Source: Planctomycetota bacterium
Lineage (GTDB): Bacteria > Planctomycetota > PUPC01 > JACPCR01
Assembly: GCA_030740295.1 (NCBI GenBank)
Contig: JASLXP010000807.1
Span: 1-31,896 of the forward strand
Direction: 5' to 3'
DNA: 31,896 nt
A program made the translations under genes and the position numbers. Shown here one piece after another: positions 15,971 to 23,497 of this stretch. The notes under the pieces were generated by a model. The model searched no databases. It saw nothing but the letters and a program-made list of their open reading frames with translations, and was not told where the DNA came from. Numbering within the stretch: the stretch's first letter is position 1; every line of letters starts with the position of its first letter.

Positions 15971-16341
15971 TAGCCAGATTCAGTTCGAAAGCGCGTCGAA
16001 CAGAAAACCAAAAATGAGCGAACTTCCACTGCCAACTTCACTCTCACTTGCTGTCCTCGCGATGGTTGCTGCTGCGCCCGGGGCCGAACGATGTGAGACT
16101 TCCTCTGCGACAACGCTTGCCGTCGTCAGGGAAGCGGCAATGGAATTCTGCCTGAACCAGCGGCCCGAAGATATCGAGCCGCTGGTCGCATGTACGGCCC
16201 CAATGAAAATGGAATTGGTGTCAGATGTGATGGAATCAACCATCGATCATCAAAAAGCCGGCCTTCAATCCCCGGCCTGCTTCCCTCAACCATTTTTCTT
16301 AGTCCATCATCCATTAACCATTAACCAACAACCATCTTCTC
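15971..16341. other. Intergenic region before secA
   Basis: This 371-base gap contains a 6-bp inverted repeat GTTCGA/TCGAAC (15983-16001) just after the glycosyltransferase stop, and a short GCCGG/CCGGC stem (16257-16276) without a T-run. An open frame from 16014 begins with a signal-like stretch but has no ribosome binding site and runs 82 bases into secA in another frame, so I do not call it a gene. The last 61 bases are the phased CCA leader described separately. Confidence 0.45.
16281..16341 (+). repeat. G-free secA leader with CCA every 7 bases
   Basis: These 61 bases contain a single G. CCA occurs at 16304, 16311, 16318, 16325 and 16332, an exact 7-base period (units such as CCATTAA). 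There is no Shine-Dalgarno sequence before the secA ATG. The leader should be unstructured in RNA. Confidence 0.7.
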
Positions 16342-19110
16342 ATGGAACAACAAGAACAATCCTTCAAGGACAATGCACTCGAAAAGCTCGAGCAGGTTGG
16401 CGAGAAACTAAACAAAGTTGCTGAAGTCGTTGTAAACGGGATCAAGGTCGTTTTCGGCTCGCGTAACGACCGGCTGGTTCGGGAGATGTGCCAGGCATCG
16501 GAGCAGATAAACGCCCTCGAAAAGGACATGGTGCGCCTGTCCGATGCCGAGCTGAGCGGCAAGACCGAGGAATTCAGAAAGCGGCTCGACGATGGCGAAA
16601 CCCTTGATGATCTGTTGCCCGATGCTTTCGCGGTGGCGCGAGAGGCATCCAAACGCGTGCTTCGTACCCGTGACAGTGACCCTGTTCACATGCGCCACTT
16701 CGATGTGCAGCTCATCGGCGGCATGGTGCTCCATCGTGGCATGATCGCCGAAATGGTGACCGGCGAAGGCAAGACTCTCGTGGCCACCGCAGCCTGCTAT
16801 CTCAACGCGCTCGCGGGCAAGGGCGTCCACGTGGTCACGGTCAACGATTTCCTTGCCCGCCGCGATGCGGAATGGAACAGCCCGCTCTTCGAGTTCCTCG
16901 GCATGTCGGTCGGCGCCATTCAGTCGAATATGTCCAACGCCAAGCGTCGTCGCGCTTACAGTTGCGACGTCACCTACGGCACCAATAACGAATTCGGTTT
17001 TGACTATCTGCGTGACAACATGAAGCCGAACCAGGAAGACCAGTGCCAGCGCCCACTGAATTACGCGGTCATCGATGAGGTGGACAGCGTGCTCGTCGAT
17101 GAAGCCCGAACGCCGCTCATCATTTCCGGTCCGACCAATGAAGCCACTGACAAGTACTACAAAGCATGCGCCTGCGCCAAGCGCCTCAAAGGCATCAACA
17201 AAAACGATTGGGAAATCATGGTCCAGGAGGCCGGGCTGACGGAAGGGGAGCACGACAAAACGCCTCTCGAAAACGAGCACGAGATTGACTACATCTTTTC
17301 AGAAAAAGACCACTCCGTTTCCACCACCGAGCACGGGATCATCCGTGCCCAGGATTATCTGAAGGTCGATGATTTCTATACCGGCAAGAACATCGACTGG
17401 CCCCACCACATGGAACAGGCCCTCCGCGCCAAAGAGCTCTATCACAGGGACGACCAGTATCTCGTCAAGGAAGGCGAAGTCGTCATCATCGACGAATTCA
17501 CCGGCCGCACCATGGAAGGGCGCCGTTGGAGCGACGGCCTTCACCAGGCCGTGGAAGCCAAAGAAGGGCTCAAAATCAAAGAAGAGAACCAGACCCTGGC
17601 GACCATCACATTCCAGAATCTCTTCAAGCTCTACAACAAGATCTCCGGCATGACCGGAACAGCGATGACCGAGGCCGCGGAGTTCTTCAAGATGTATGAG
17701 CTCGAAGTCGTCGCCATACCCACCAACCGCCCATTGCGCCGAATGGAGCACCCCGACCTCATCTTTGGCACCTCTAAAGAAAAGTATCGAGCCATCGAAC
17801 AGGAAATCGCCGAAGTCAATGAAGAGGGGCGCCCCATCCTGGTCGGCACGACCTCTGTCGAGCGTTCGGAGCTGCTCAGCAAATACCTCAAACGCCGCGG
17901 CATCGAACATGAAATCCTGAACGCCCGCCATCACGGCCGCGAGGCCGAAATCGTCAAAGACGCGGGGCTGATGGGCAGAGTAACCATCGCCACCAACATG
18001 GCCGGACGCGGCACGGATATCGTCCTTGGCGAAGGCGTCAAAGAGCTCGGCGGATTGCACGTCGTCGCAACGGAGCGCCACGAAGCACGCCGTATCGATA
18101 ACCAGCTCCGAGGCCGAGCCGGGCGACAGGGCGACCCCGGCTCATCACGATTCTTCCTCTCCCTTGAAGACGATCTCATGCGCCGCTTTGCTGGCGATAA
18201 GATGCGCCACATGATGCAGCGCTTTGGCATGAACAGCGGCCAGCCCATCGAATCCGGCCTCGTCAGCAAGTCCATCGCAAAAGCCCAGAAACGGGTCGAG
18301 GAATATCACTTCGAGATCCGCAAACAGCTCCAGGAATACGACGAAGTGATGAACGAGCAGCGCAAGCTTATCTACAGCATGCGCCAGGATTACCTCGAGG
18401 GCCGCAACATGAAAACCACGATCCTCGAGTGGCTCGAGGACATCATCTACGGATCGGTCGATTACTTCCTCGAGAGTGAAGAGGAAAGGCAAGGCGACTG
18501 GGAGCTCCCCGAGCTCTGCGAATGGTTCACGAATAAGTTTCCTGAAGAGGTCAGAGAGGATGAGCTCACCGGCAAGACCCGTGACGAGATCATCGAGCAC
18601 CTGGTTCAGGAAACTCGTGAGATGTATAAAAAGAAGGAGGCGGCCCAGGGGGATGAGAACATGCGCCTGATCGAGACCTTCCTATTGCTCGAAGGCATCG
18701 ATCAGCGATGGAAAGAGCATCTGCACAATATGGACATGCTTCGTTCCGGCATCGGCCTGCGCGGCTACGGCCAAAAGGATCCCAAGATTGAATACAAAAA
18801 AGAAGGCTACGAAATCTTCGAAGACATGCTGAACGCCATCAAAGAAGAGGTCACCGATCTCGTTTTCAAAGTCCATATCGCCCGCGAAGAAGCGGAAGAA
18901 ATCCGGGACAGCCGTTACAGCGAAGGAAACGCCATCCACGATGACTTCCAGGGCGGGGAAGGCCCGGAAGGCCAAACCAACCTTGGTGAAAACGAGCCCC
19001 TCGAACCACAGCGCCGGGAGCAGGAAAAGGTCAGCCGCAATTCGCCTTGCCCATGTGGCTCTGGCAAGAAATACAAATCCTGCTGCATGAGGAAAAAAAA
19101 AGCGTCGTGA
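16342..19110 (+). CDS. secA: Preprotein translocase ATPase SecA
   Basis: A complete 922-residue SecA, the ATP-driven motor that pushes preproteins through SecYEG. Visible are FGSRNDR (N-terminal), Walker A TGEGKT (140-145), TVNDFLARRDAEW, YGTNNEFGFDYLRDNM, Walker B/DEVD (245-248) with SVLVDEARTPLIISGP, GRRWSDGLHQAVEAKE, GMTGTA, ATNMAGRGTDIVLG, the QLRGRAGRQGDPGSSRF arginine-finger region and LRGYGQKDPK. The C-terminal metal-binding SEC-C tail is present with Cys 903/905/914/915, the CC form of the usual CH. The N-terminus is about 35 residues longer than E. coli SecA, with a charged helix before the first family residues. No ribosome binding site precedes the ATG, only the phased G-free leader. 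The three genes that follow all encode proteins with signal peptides, its expected substrates. Confidence 0.98.
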   Translation: MEQQEQSFKDNALEKLEQVGEKLNKVAEVVVNGIKVVFGSRNDRLVREMCQASEQINALEKDMVRLSDAELSGKTEEFRKRLDDGETLDDLLPDAFAVAREASKRVLRTRDSDPVHMRHFDVQLIGGMVLHRGMIAEMVTGEGKTLVATAACYLNALAGKGVHVVTVNDFLARRDAEWNSPLFEFLGMSVGAIQSNMSNAKRRRAYSCDVTYGTNNEFGFDYLRDNMKPNQEDQCQRPLNYAVIDEVDSVLVDEARTPLIISGPTNEATDKYYKACACAKRLKGINKNDWEIMVQEAGLTEGEHDKTPLENEHEIDYIFSEKDHSVSTTEHGIIRAQDYLKVDDFYTGKNIDWPHHMEQALRAKELYHRDDQYLVKEGEVVIIDEFTGRTMEGRRWSDGLHQAVEAKEGLKIKEENQTLATITFQNLFKLYNKISGMTGTAMTEAAEFFKMYELEVVAIPTNRPLRRMEHPDLIFGTSKEKYRAIEQEIAEVNEEGRPILVGTTSVERSELLSKYLKRRGIEHEILNARHHGREAEIVKDAGLMGRVTIATNMAGRGTDIVLGEGVKELGGLHVVATERHEARRIDNQLRGRAGRQGDPGSSRFFLSLEDDLMRRFAGDKMRHMMQRFGMNSGQPIESGLVSKSIAKAQKRVEEYHFEIRKQLQEYDEVMNEQRKLIYSMRQDYLEGRNMKTTILEWLEDIIYGSVDYFLESEEERQGDWELPELCEWFTNKFPEEVREDELTGKTRDEIIEHLVQETREMYKKKEAAQGDENMRLIETFLLLEGIDQRWKEHLHNMDMLRSGIGLRGYGQKDPKIEYKKEGYEIFEDMLNAIKEEVTDLVFKVHIAREEAEEIRDSRYSEGNAIHDDFQGGEGPEGQTNLGENEPLEPQRREQEKVSRNSPCPCGSGKKYKSCCMRKKKAS

Positions 19111-19454
19111 ATGCCACGTTCTTCTGAATATGAAATCTCAGAACGTTGGCCAGGAAATTGTAAAGGGACAGTAGAACTGCGGTTGCTAATCTGGCCTCAA
19201 CACCCAAAATCCCCTTGGGCTTTATCAACAACTCATTTCTCAAATCCGCCGTCCCGCCCACGGAGACCCATGGTAACGATGACGACGACGACCATGGCCC
19301 GCAGCGGCCGACGAACCGCTGCCCGGCGGGACGGCCGATCTGAGCGTGGCCCAGGTCTTTGACCTGTGATCCGTGGCACTGCCTGCGATCTGTGGTGCAG
19401 GCTTTTAGCCTGCGATTCTTGCGCATGGGACTCGCGCCCGAAGATCTACCCAAT
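19111..19454. other. Dyad-rich intergenic region after secA
   Basis: This 344-base gap has no convincing gene; the open frames on both strands have unlikely compositions. It contains several inverted repeats: GCAGCGG/CCGCTGC (19301-19322), CAGGTC-TTT-GACCTG (19352-19366) and GCAGGC-TTTTA-GCCTGC (19397-19413), the last two within imperfect direct repeats CTGYGATY at 19364, 19383 and 19410. None has a T-run, so these are not typical terminators. Confidence 0.5.
19352..19417. repeat. Cluster of T-loop hairpins with CTGYGATY direct repeats
   Basis: Two small hairpins with T-rich loops (CAGGTC-TTT-GACCTG and GCAGGC-TTTTA-GCCTGC) are interleaved with three copies of CTG(T/C)GAT(C/T) at 19364, 19383 and 19410. 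The pattern looks like a copy of a dispersed intergenic repeat element rather than a unique control site. This is an inference from form; only this one copy is in the window. Confidence 0.45.
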
Positions 19455-21164
19455 ATGACCAAACCCCTCGCCCTCATCCTCATCCTTGGCCTGCCGCTCC
19501 ACGCGAACCGCCACCGCAAAAACTACGAGGTAAATCTCACTAACGAGGATTTCAAGAAGCTCACTAATTTTGAGTCCCATCTCATCAACAAGGCGGACAA
19601 GGCATTCAACAAAGATGACTTCAAGACGGCCTTTGCTGAATACGATTCGTTCATCCTCGAGTTCCCGGAATCGCTGGCCATCCCGTATGCCATTCTGCGC
19701 AAGGCCAGGTCGATGCAACTCCGCAACAAACGCTTCCAGGCCGTCAAGATTTATCAGGAGATACTCGATTACTTTCCCAACCACATTCACTTTGCCGCCC
19801 CTGCCATCTACTACATAGGACAATGCCACTCGGACAACGGGGATCCACAGAAGGCGTTCAGAGCCTGGTCAAAGATGGCGCAGGACAAGGATTATTCCAA
19901 GCATTTCCTCGCGGCCGGCGCGCTCAACAAACTCGCCGACAACATGATCAAGCTGGATCGGGTAGGCCAGGCGATGAAGTACTACAGCCAGATCGCCGTC
20001 AACTTCCGCACGACAAATAAGGAGGCCGCCAGATACGCCCGGGACAAGGTCGCCTCACACTACACGCGCAACATGCAGGAGGATAAGCTCCGCAAGTTTT
20101 ACGTGGAAGTGAAGACCTTTGAAGACCGCCCGCACGGCATCCCGACCGATTTTGAAAAGGACGGGCGATACTGGGGCAAGGTGCGCAGCCTCGTTCACCA
20201 CAACGGGCGCTTCGAAGAAGTCCAGCTCTCCCAGAAGAAGAATTACTACGCCTACTGGGCCAAGGCCCTGGGCGGGAAAATGACCTCGTGGGACGACTAC
20301 CAGATCGACCTCGCCCGTTTCCTTCTCTACGCCGATGGAAACATAGTGGCTTGGATCAAGCGCATCGATGACCAGTTCAGCCGTTACCAGAAACCGGGCG
20401 ACACCGGCCGCATTCTCAAGTGGACAACGCTGTTCAGGGACCACAAAGGAAAGGTGAAGGAGTACTACCAGAAACTCGATTTCGGCAAGATGTCGAACAA
20501 CGATGTCCGGCACACGATGGATGTTCTCTGGGATCGCTGCCGCGAGTACGCCATCGCCAAGGCCTGCTACCAAAAATTCAAATGGGACAAGATGACCGAC
20601 AACGACAAGAACAGCCTCGCCGGCAGCCTCTCTCGCAAGGATTTCGCGCTGTTCAAGGACGTTTGCAGTCGTTTCAAGGAGAAGGAACGTGGCATGTCGC
20701 TCTTGCTCTCCTACTACCGCGATCGACGGGATGCGAAGAACGGCCTGCCACTCACCGTCAAGCTCGAGAACGTACCGAAGTACGCGAAGCACGCGATCTA
20801 CAGCCGGGCCGAGCTGCTCTACTATTCAAACAAATTCAAGGAAGCCATCGTCGCCTACCAGCAGGCAGACAATCCGCCGGACACGCTTTGGAAGGTTGTT
20901 TCCTGTTACAGGAAGATGGGTGACATAAAGCGGGCGGTAAACCAGCTCATGGAAATCGAAAACTTTTTTAAGGCACAGGCCCCCGAGGCCGCCATCCAGA
21001 TCGCGCAAGTCTATAAGGGCGCAGGAATGAAAAAGCTGTGCGTAGCTGCTTACAGAAAAGTCCTCCGCAAGTACCCCAAGAGCGGGCAATCCAGCCGGGC
21101 CCACGAGGCACTGGAAGCCATGGGCGAACGGATAGGTGGAGGAAGCGACGCTGAGGAAAATTGA
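19455..21164 (+). CDS. Exported TPR protein, first of three
   Basis: A 569-residue protein with a signal peptide (MTKPLALILILGLPLHA) followed entirely by helical repeats of TPR type. Clear units are AFNKDDFKTAFAEYDSFILEFPES, FQAVKIYQEILDYFPNHIHFAAPAIYYIGQC and, near the end, YRKMGDIKRAVNQLMEI and MKKLCVAAYRKVLRKYPKSGQ. Such repeats usually scaffold protein complexes; no enzyme motif is seen. I chose the ATG at 19455 because it gives a proper signal peptide; starts at 19359 and 19425 would add residues ahead of it. No Shine-Dalgarno sequence is visible. It lies 57 bases before the next TPR gene and is probably part of one transcription unit with the two larger TPR genes. The specific function is unknown. 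Confidence 0.78.
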   Translation: MTKPLALILILGLPLHANRHRKNYEVNLTNEDFKKLTNFESHLINKADKAFNKDDFKTAFAEYDSFILEFPESLAIPYAILRKARSMQLRNKRFQAVKIYQEILDYFPNHIHFAAPAIYYIGQCHSDNGDPQKAFRAWSKMAQDKDYSKHFLAAGALNKLADNMIKLDRVGQAMKYYSQIAVNFRTTNKEAARYARDKVASHYTRNMQEDKLRKFYVEVKTFEDRPHGIPTDFEKDGRYWGKVRSLVHHNGRFEEVQLSQKKNYYAYWAKALGGKMTSWDDYQIDLARFLLYADGNIVAWIKRIDDQFSRYQKPGDTGRILKWTTLFRDHKGKVKEYYQKLDFGKMSNNDVRHTMDVLWDRCREYAIAKACYQKFKWDKMTDNDKNSLAGSLSRKDFALFKDVCSRFKEKERGMSLLLSYYRDRRDAKNGLPLTVKLENVPKYAKHAIYSRAELLYYSNKFKEAIVAYQQADNPPDTLWKVVSCYRKMGDIKRAVNQLMEIENFFKAQAPEAAIQIAQVYKGAGMKKLCVAAYRKVLRKYPKSGQSSRAHEALEAMGERIGGGSDAEEN

Positions 21165-21221
21165 ACACTCCAAAACTCCATCATTCCAAACACTCCAACA
21201 TTCCACACTCCACTCCACCCC
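21165..21221 (+). repeat. G-free leader with phased (C/T)TCCA repeats
   Basis: The whole 57-base space between the first and second TPR genes contains no G. (C/T)TCCA begins at 21168, 21176, 21184, 21193, 21201, 21208 and 21213, spaced 8, 8, 9, 8, 7 and 5. No Shine-Dalgarno sequence precedes the ATG at 21222. Confidence 0.75.
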
Positions 21222-23438
21222 ATGACCAGAATCATCCTCATCACCTGCCTCGCCCTTACCACCATCACAGCTCAACAGACCCGACGCCCCGTCGCACGCC
21301 GTCCGGCCGCCTCCAACTATGCGGCCATGCGACTCCTCCGCACGGCAGAAGATCTCCTGCTCGCAGCGGAAAAGGAACGCGCCGTCAAGATGCTCGAGAC
21401 CGTCATCGAGCGTTACCCCAACACCACCGCCAGTCTCAAGGCGTGGCTTGCTCTCGGCAAACACTACCTCGATCAGCACAAAGAGAGCGATGCTATCAGT
21501 TGTTTCCGTCACCATCGTGCACTCGAGAAGCCTGACCAGCCATTGAGAGGCGATGCCAAGGAGCTCTTCCTCGAGTCGACCTATCTGACCGGCGTGGCCT
21601 ACTATCAGATGCGCCAGTATTCCAAGGCATTTCCCATCCTGCGCAGAATCACCAACAACTATCCAAACTCAGTCTGGTCGAACCAGTCCTACTACTACAT
21701 TGGCATGTGCCACTTCCGGCAGAGCAACTGGAAGAAATCCATCAACGCACTCAACCTCGTGGGCACGTTCATTGACCCCGACAGCCCGTCGACCGAGTTC
21801 TTCGAGGCGGGCCAGCGTTTCTACGTGAAAATCAAGGACACTGATCTCCCGACCCTGAACCGCCTCGGCAAGAAGATCGTCGTGGACGTAAAAACTTCAT
21901 CGGGCGATGCCATCCGCATCCCGTGCCTGCCGCTCACCAGCGATGCAGAGGTCTTCATCGGATCGGCCGTCACCGAGATTGGCAAGGCGGTGCCGGACGA
22001 CAATATCCTGCAGACCCTTGGCGGCGACGACATCACCGTTACCTACAGCGACGATAACACCAGCACCGGCGAGAAGGACGTCGCCCGCATCGCCAAGGTG
22101 AAAGTCGTCTCGACTGGCCAGGTTTTCTTCACACTCGGTACCTTCGAAGGCCGTGCGCCCGCGGCATTCATCAGCCAGCCTTGCTTCATCGTCGCTCAGG
22201 ATGCCGACCTCGACACCACCGAAAAGGCAGACACACTGACCGTCAAGCTCTATTCCCGCTATCGTGAATTCAAGGAAGAGGAAACCGCCGCCGGCGGCAT
22301 TGACCTCGAAGCCCTCGAAGAAAAGGAAGAAGAAACCTGGGTCATCCGCGACGAAGAAACTCTCAAACTCAATGAGATCGGTAAAGGCGATCTCATTCGT
22401 TCCGGTCGTTTTGGCGGCAGCATCAGAATCGAAGGCACCATCCGCGGCCGCGATGCGGACCATGATGATGGCGTCCTTTCCTGCCAGATTGATGACGAGG
22501 TCCTCGTCGTCTACCTCGACGACCTGCACATTCGCGGCGAATCACCAACCGAGATTTCTGTCCGACTCAAGGTCGCCGGAGAGATTGAAAACCGTCCCCG
22601 CGCCACCCAGCCGTTTGTGCCGGACCCGGTACTCAAGGCCCGCAAGCATCTCGTCGAAAGCGAGGCCTACCTCGAGCTCGGCCGTATCTTTAAGAGCATG
22701 GGGCTCGAAGATGGCGCCGAATCAAAATGCAACCAGGGCCTCGAACTGGCCAACGACATTGTAAGAACGAGTGCGAGCATTCCTTCCGCGCTGCGTGAGA
22801 AAGCGTTCGAGGTGAAGTGGAATCTCGAGATCACCAAGAACGATATCTCCGCGGCCATGGGCACATGCAGCGCTTTCAACAAACTGTTCCCCGATTCCCC
22901 GCTCGTCGACCGTGCACTGATGGGGATGGGCAAGGCCAGATTCAGCAACAAAGATTATCGCGCGGCCCAGGGCATCTTCAGACGCATACTCGGGCTCGGC
23001 ACTTCGCAGGCGAAAGGCGAGGCCCAGTTCATGATCGCCCAGTGCATCGATAAGGCCGCCCAGGAAAACCCAAAATCGTCGGGCGTCAGCGAAGCCGCGG
23101 TCGCCCAATACAAACTCGTGGCCGAACGCCACCCTGAAAGCGAATTCGCCGGCAGCGCCCTCGCAAAGGTCATCGACTATTACGTCCGGACAAAGGACTA
23201 CTCACAGGCTGACGATCTACTGGAGCAGGTCTTCAAGGACTACCCGGACGCGCCGTTCCTCGACCAGATGCTCCTGAAATGGACGATCGTCTCCTTCCGC
23301 ATGCAGCAGTACCAGAAGGCCCACGACAAATGTTCGCAGTTGATTTTCGAGTTCCCAAGCAGCAGCTACGCCTCCCAGGCAAAGAGAGTCTTGCCGAAAA
23401 TAGAGAAGAGACTGAAGCCCAAGGAAGAAGCTGAGTGA
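21222..23438 (+). CDS. Exported TPR protein with a central beta-sandwich module, second of three
   Basis: A 738-residue protein. It has a signal peptide (MTRIILITCLALTTITA), then TPRs at about 30-190 (AVKMLETVIERYPNTTASLKAWLALGKHY; AFPILRRITNNYPNSVWSNQSYYYIGMCHF). A beta-rich region covers about 195-470, and TPRs return from about 485 to the end (YRAAQGIFRRILGLG, YSQADDLLEQVFKDYPDAPF). The beta region contains TSSGDAIRIPCLPLTSDAEVFIG and GGDDITVTYSDDN (Gly268-Asp269), matching the pattern of modules in the next, giant protein, and a second related stretch around QDADLDTTEKADTLTVKLYS. No enzymatic motif is seen. It is likely periplasmic or surface-exposed and may work with its neighbours as an envelope scaffold. 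It is preceded by the phased G-free leader. Confidence 0.78.
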   Translation: MTRIILITCLALTTITAQQTRRPVARRPAASNYAAMRLLRTAEDLLLAAEKERAVKMLETVIERYPNTTASLKAWLALGKHYLDQHKESDAISCFRHHRALEKPDQPLRGDAKELFLESTYLTGVAYYQMRQYSKAFPILRRITNNYPNSVWSNQSYYYIGMCHFRQSNWKKSINALNLVGTFIDPDSPSTEFFEAGQRFYVKIKDTDLPTLNRLGKKIVVDVKTSSGDAIRIPCLPLTSDAEVFIGSAVTEIGKAVPDDNILQTLGGDDITVTYSDDNTSTGEKDVARIAKVKVVSTGQVFFTLGTFEGRAPAAFISQPCFIVAQDADLDTTEKADTLTVKLYSRYREFKEEETAAGGIDLEALEEKEEETWVIRDEETLKLNEIGKGDLIRSGRFGGSIRIEGTIRGRDADHDDGVLSCQIDDEVLVVYLDDLHIRGESPTEISVRLKVAGEIENRPRATQPFVPDPVLKARKHLVESEAYLELGRIFKSMGLEDGAESKCNQGLELANDIVRTSASIPSALREKAFEVKWNLEITKNDISAAMGTCSAFNKLFPDSPLVDRALMGMGKARFSNKDYRAAQGIFRRILGLGTSQAKGEAQFMIAQCIDKAAQENPKSSGVSEAAVAQYKLVAERHPESEFAGSALAKVIDYYVRTKDYSQADDLLEQVFKDYPDAPFLDQMLLKWTIVSFRMQQYQKAHDKCSQLIFEFPSSSYASQAKRVLPKIEKRLKPKEEAE

Positions 23439-23497
23439 ATCCCCATCACCACTATTCCAGTACTCCACTATTCCATCACTTCACCGTGAATACACCC
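23439..23497 (+). repeat. G-poor leader with exact 8-base (C/T)TCCA phasing
   Basis: Between the second and third TPR genes, TTCCA (23455), CTCCA (23463), TTCCA (23471) and CTTCA (23479) recur exactly every 8 bases. Only 3 of 59 bases are G. There is no Shine-Dalgarno sequence before the ATG at 23498. Confidence 0.72.

Noticed and set aside
15983..16001. GTTCGA/TCGAAC stem after the glycosyltransferase as a terminator
   Set aside because: The stem is short and no T-run follows, so I left it as a dyad within the gap.
16014..16424. Open frame with a signal-like N-terminus between the glycosyltransferase and secA
   Set aside because: No ribosome binding site, runs 82 bases into secA out of frame, and its second half translates the phased CCA leader. 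A short real protein ending earlier cannot be excluded.
19111..19362. Plus-strand frame directly after secA
   Set aside because: Biased Thr/Arg/Pro composition, no ribosome binding site and no homology I recognise.
19031..19519. Minus-strand frame spanning the end of secA, the gap and the next gene start
   Set aside because: It overlaps two well-supported genes and crosses hairpin-rich non-coding DNA; no family resemblance.
21165..23497. Phased repeats before the TPR genes as a CRISPR or tandem-repeat locus
   Set aside because: Units are only 5-8 bases with no long conserved repeat or spacers, so this is not CRISPR.
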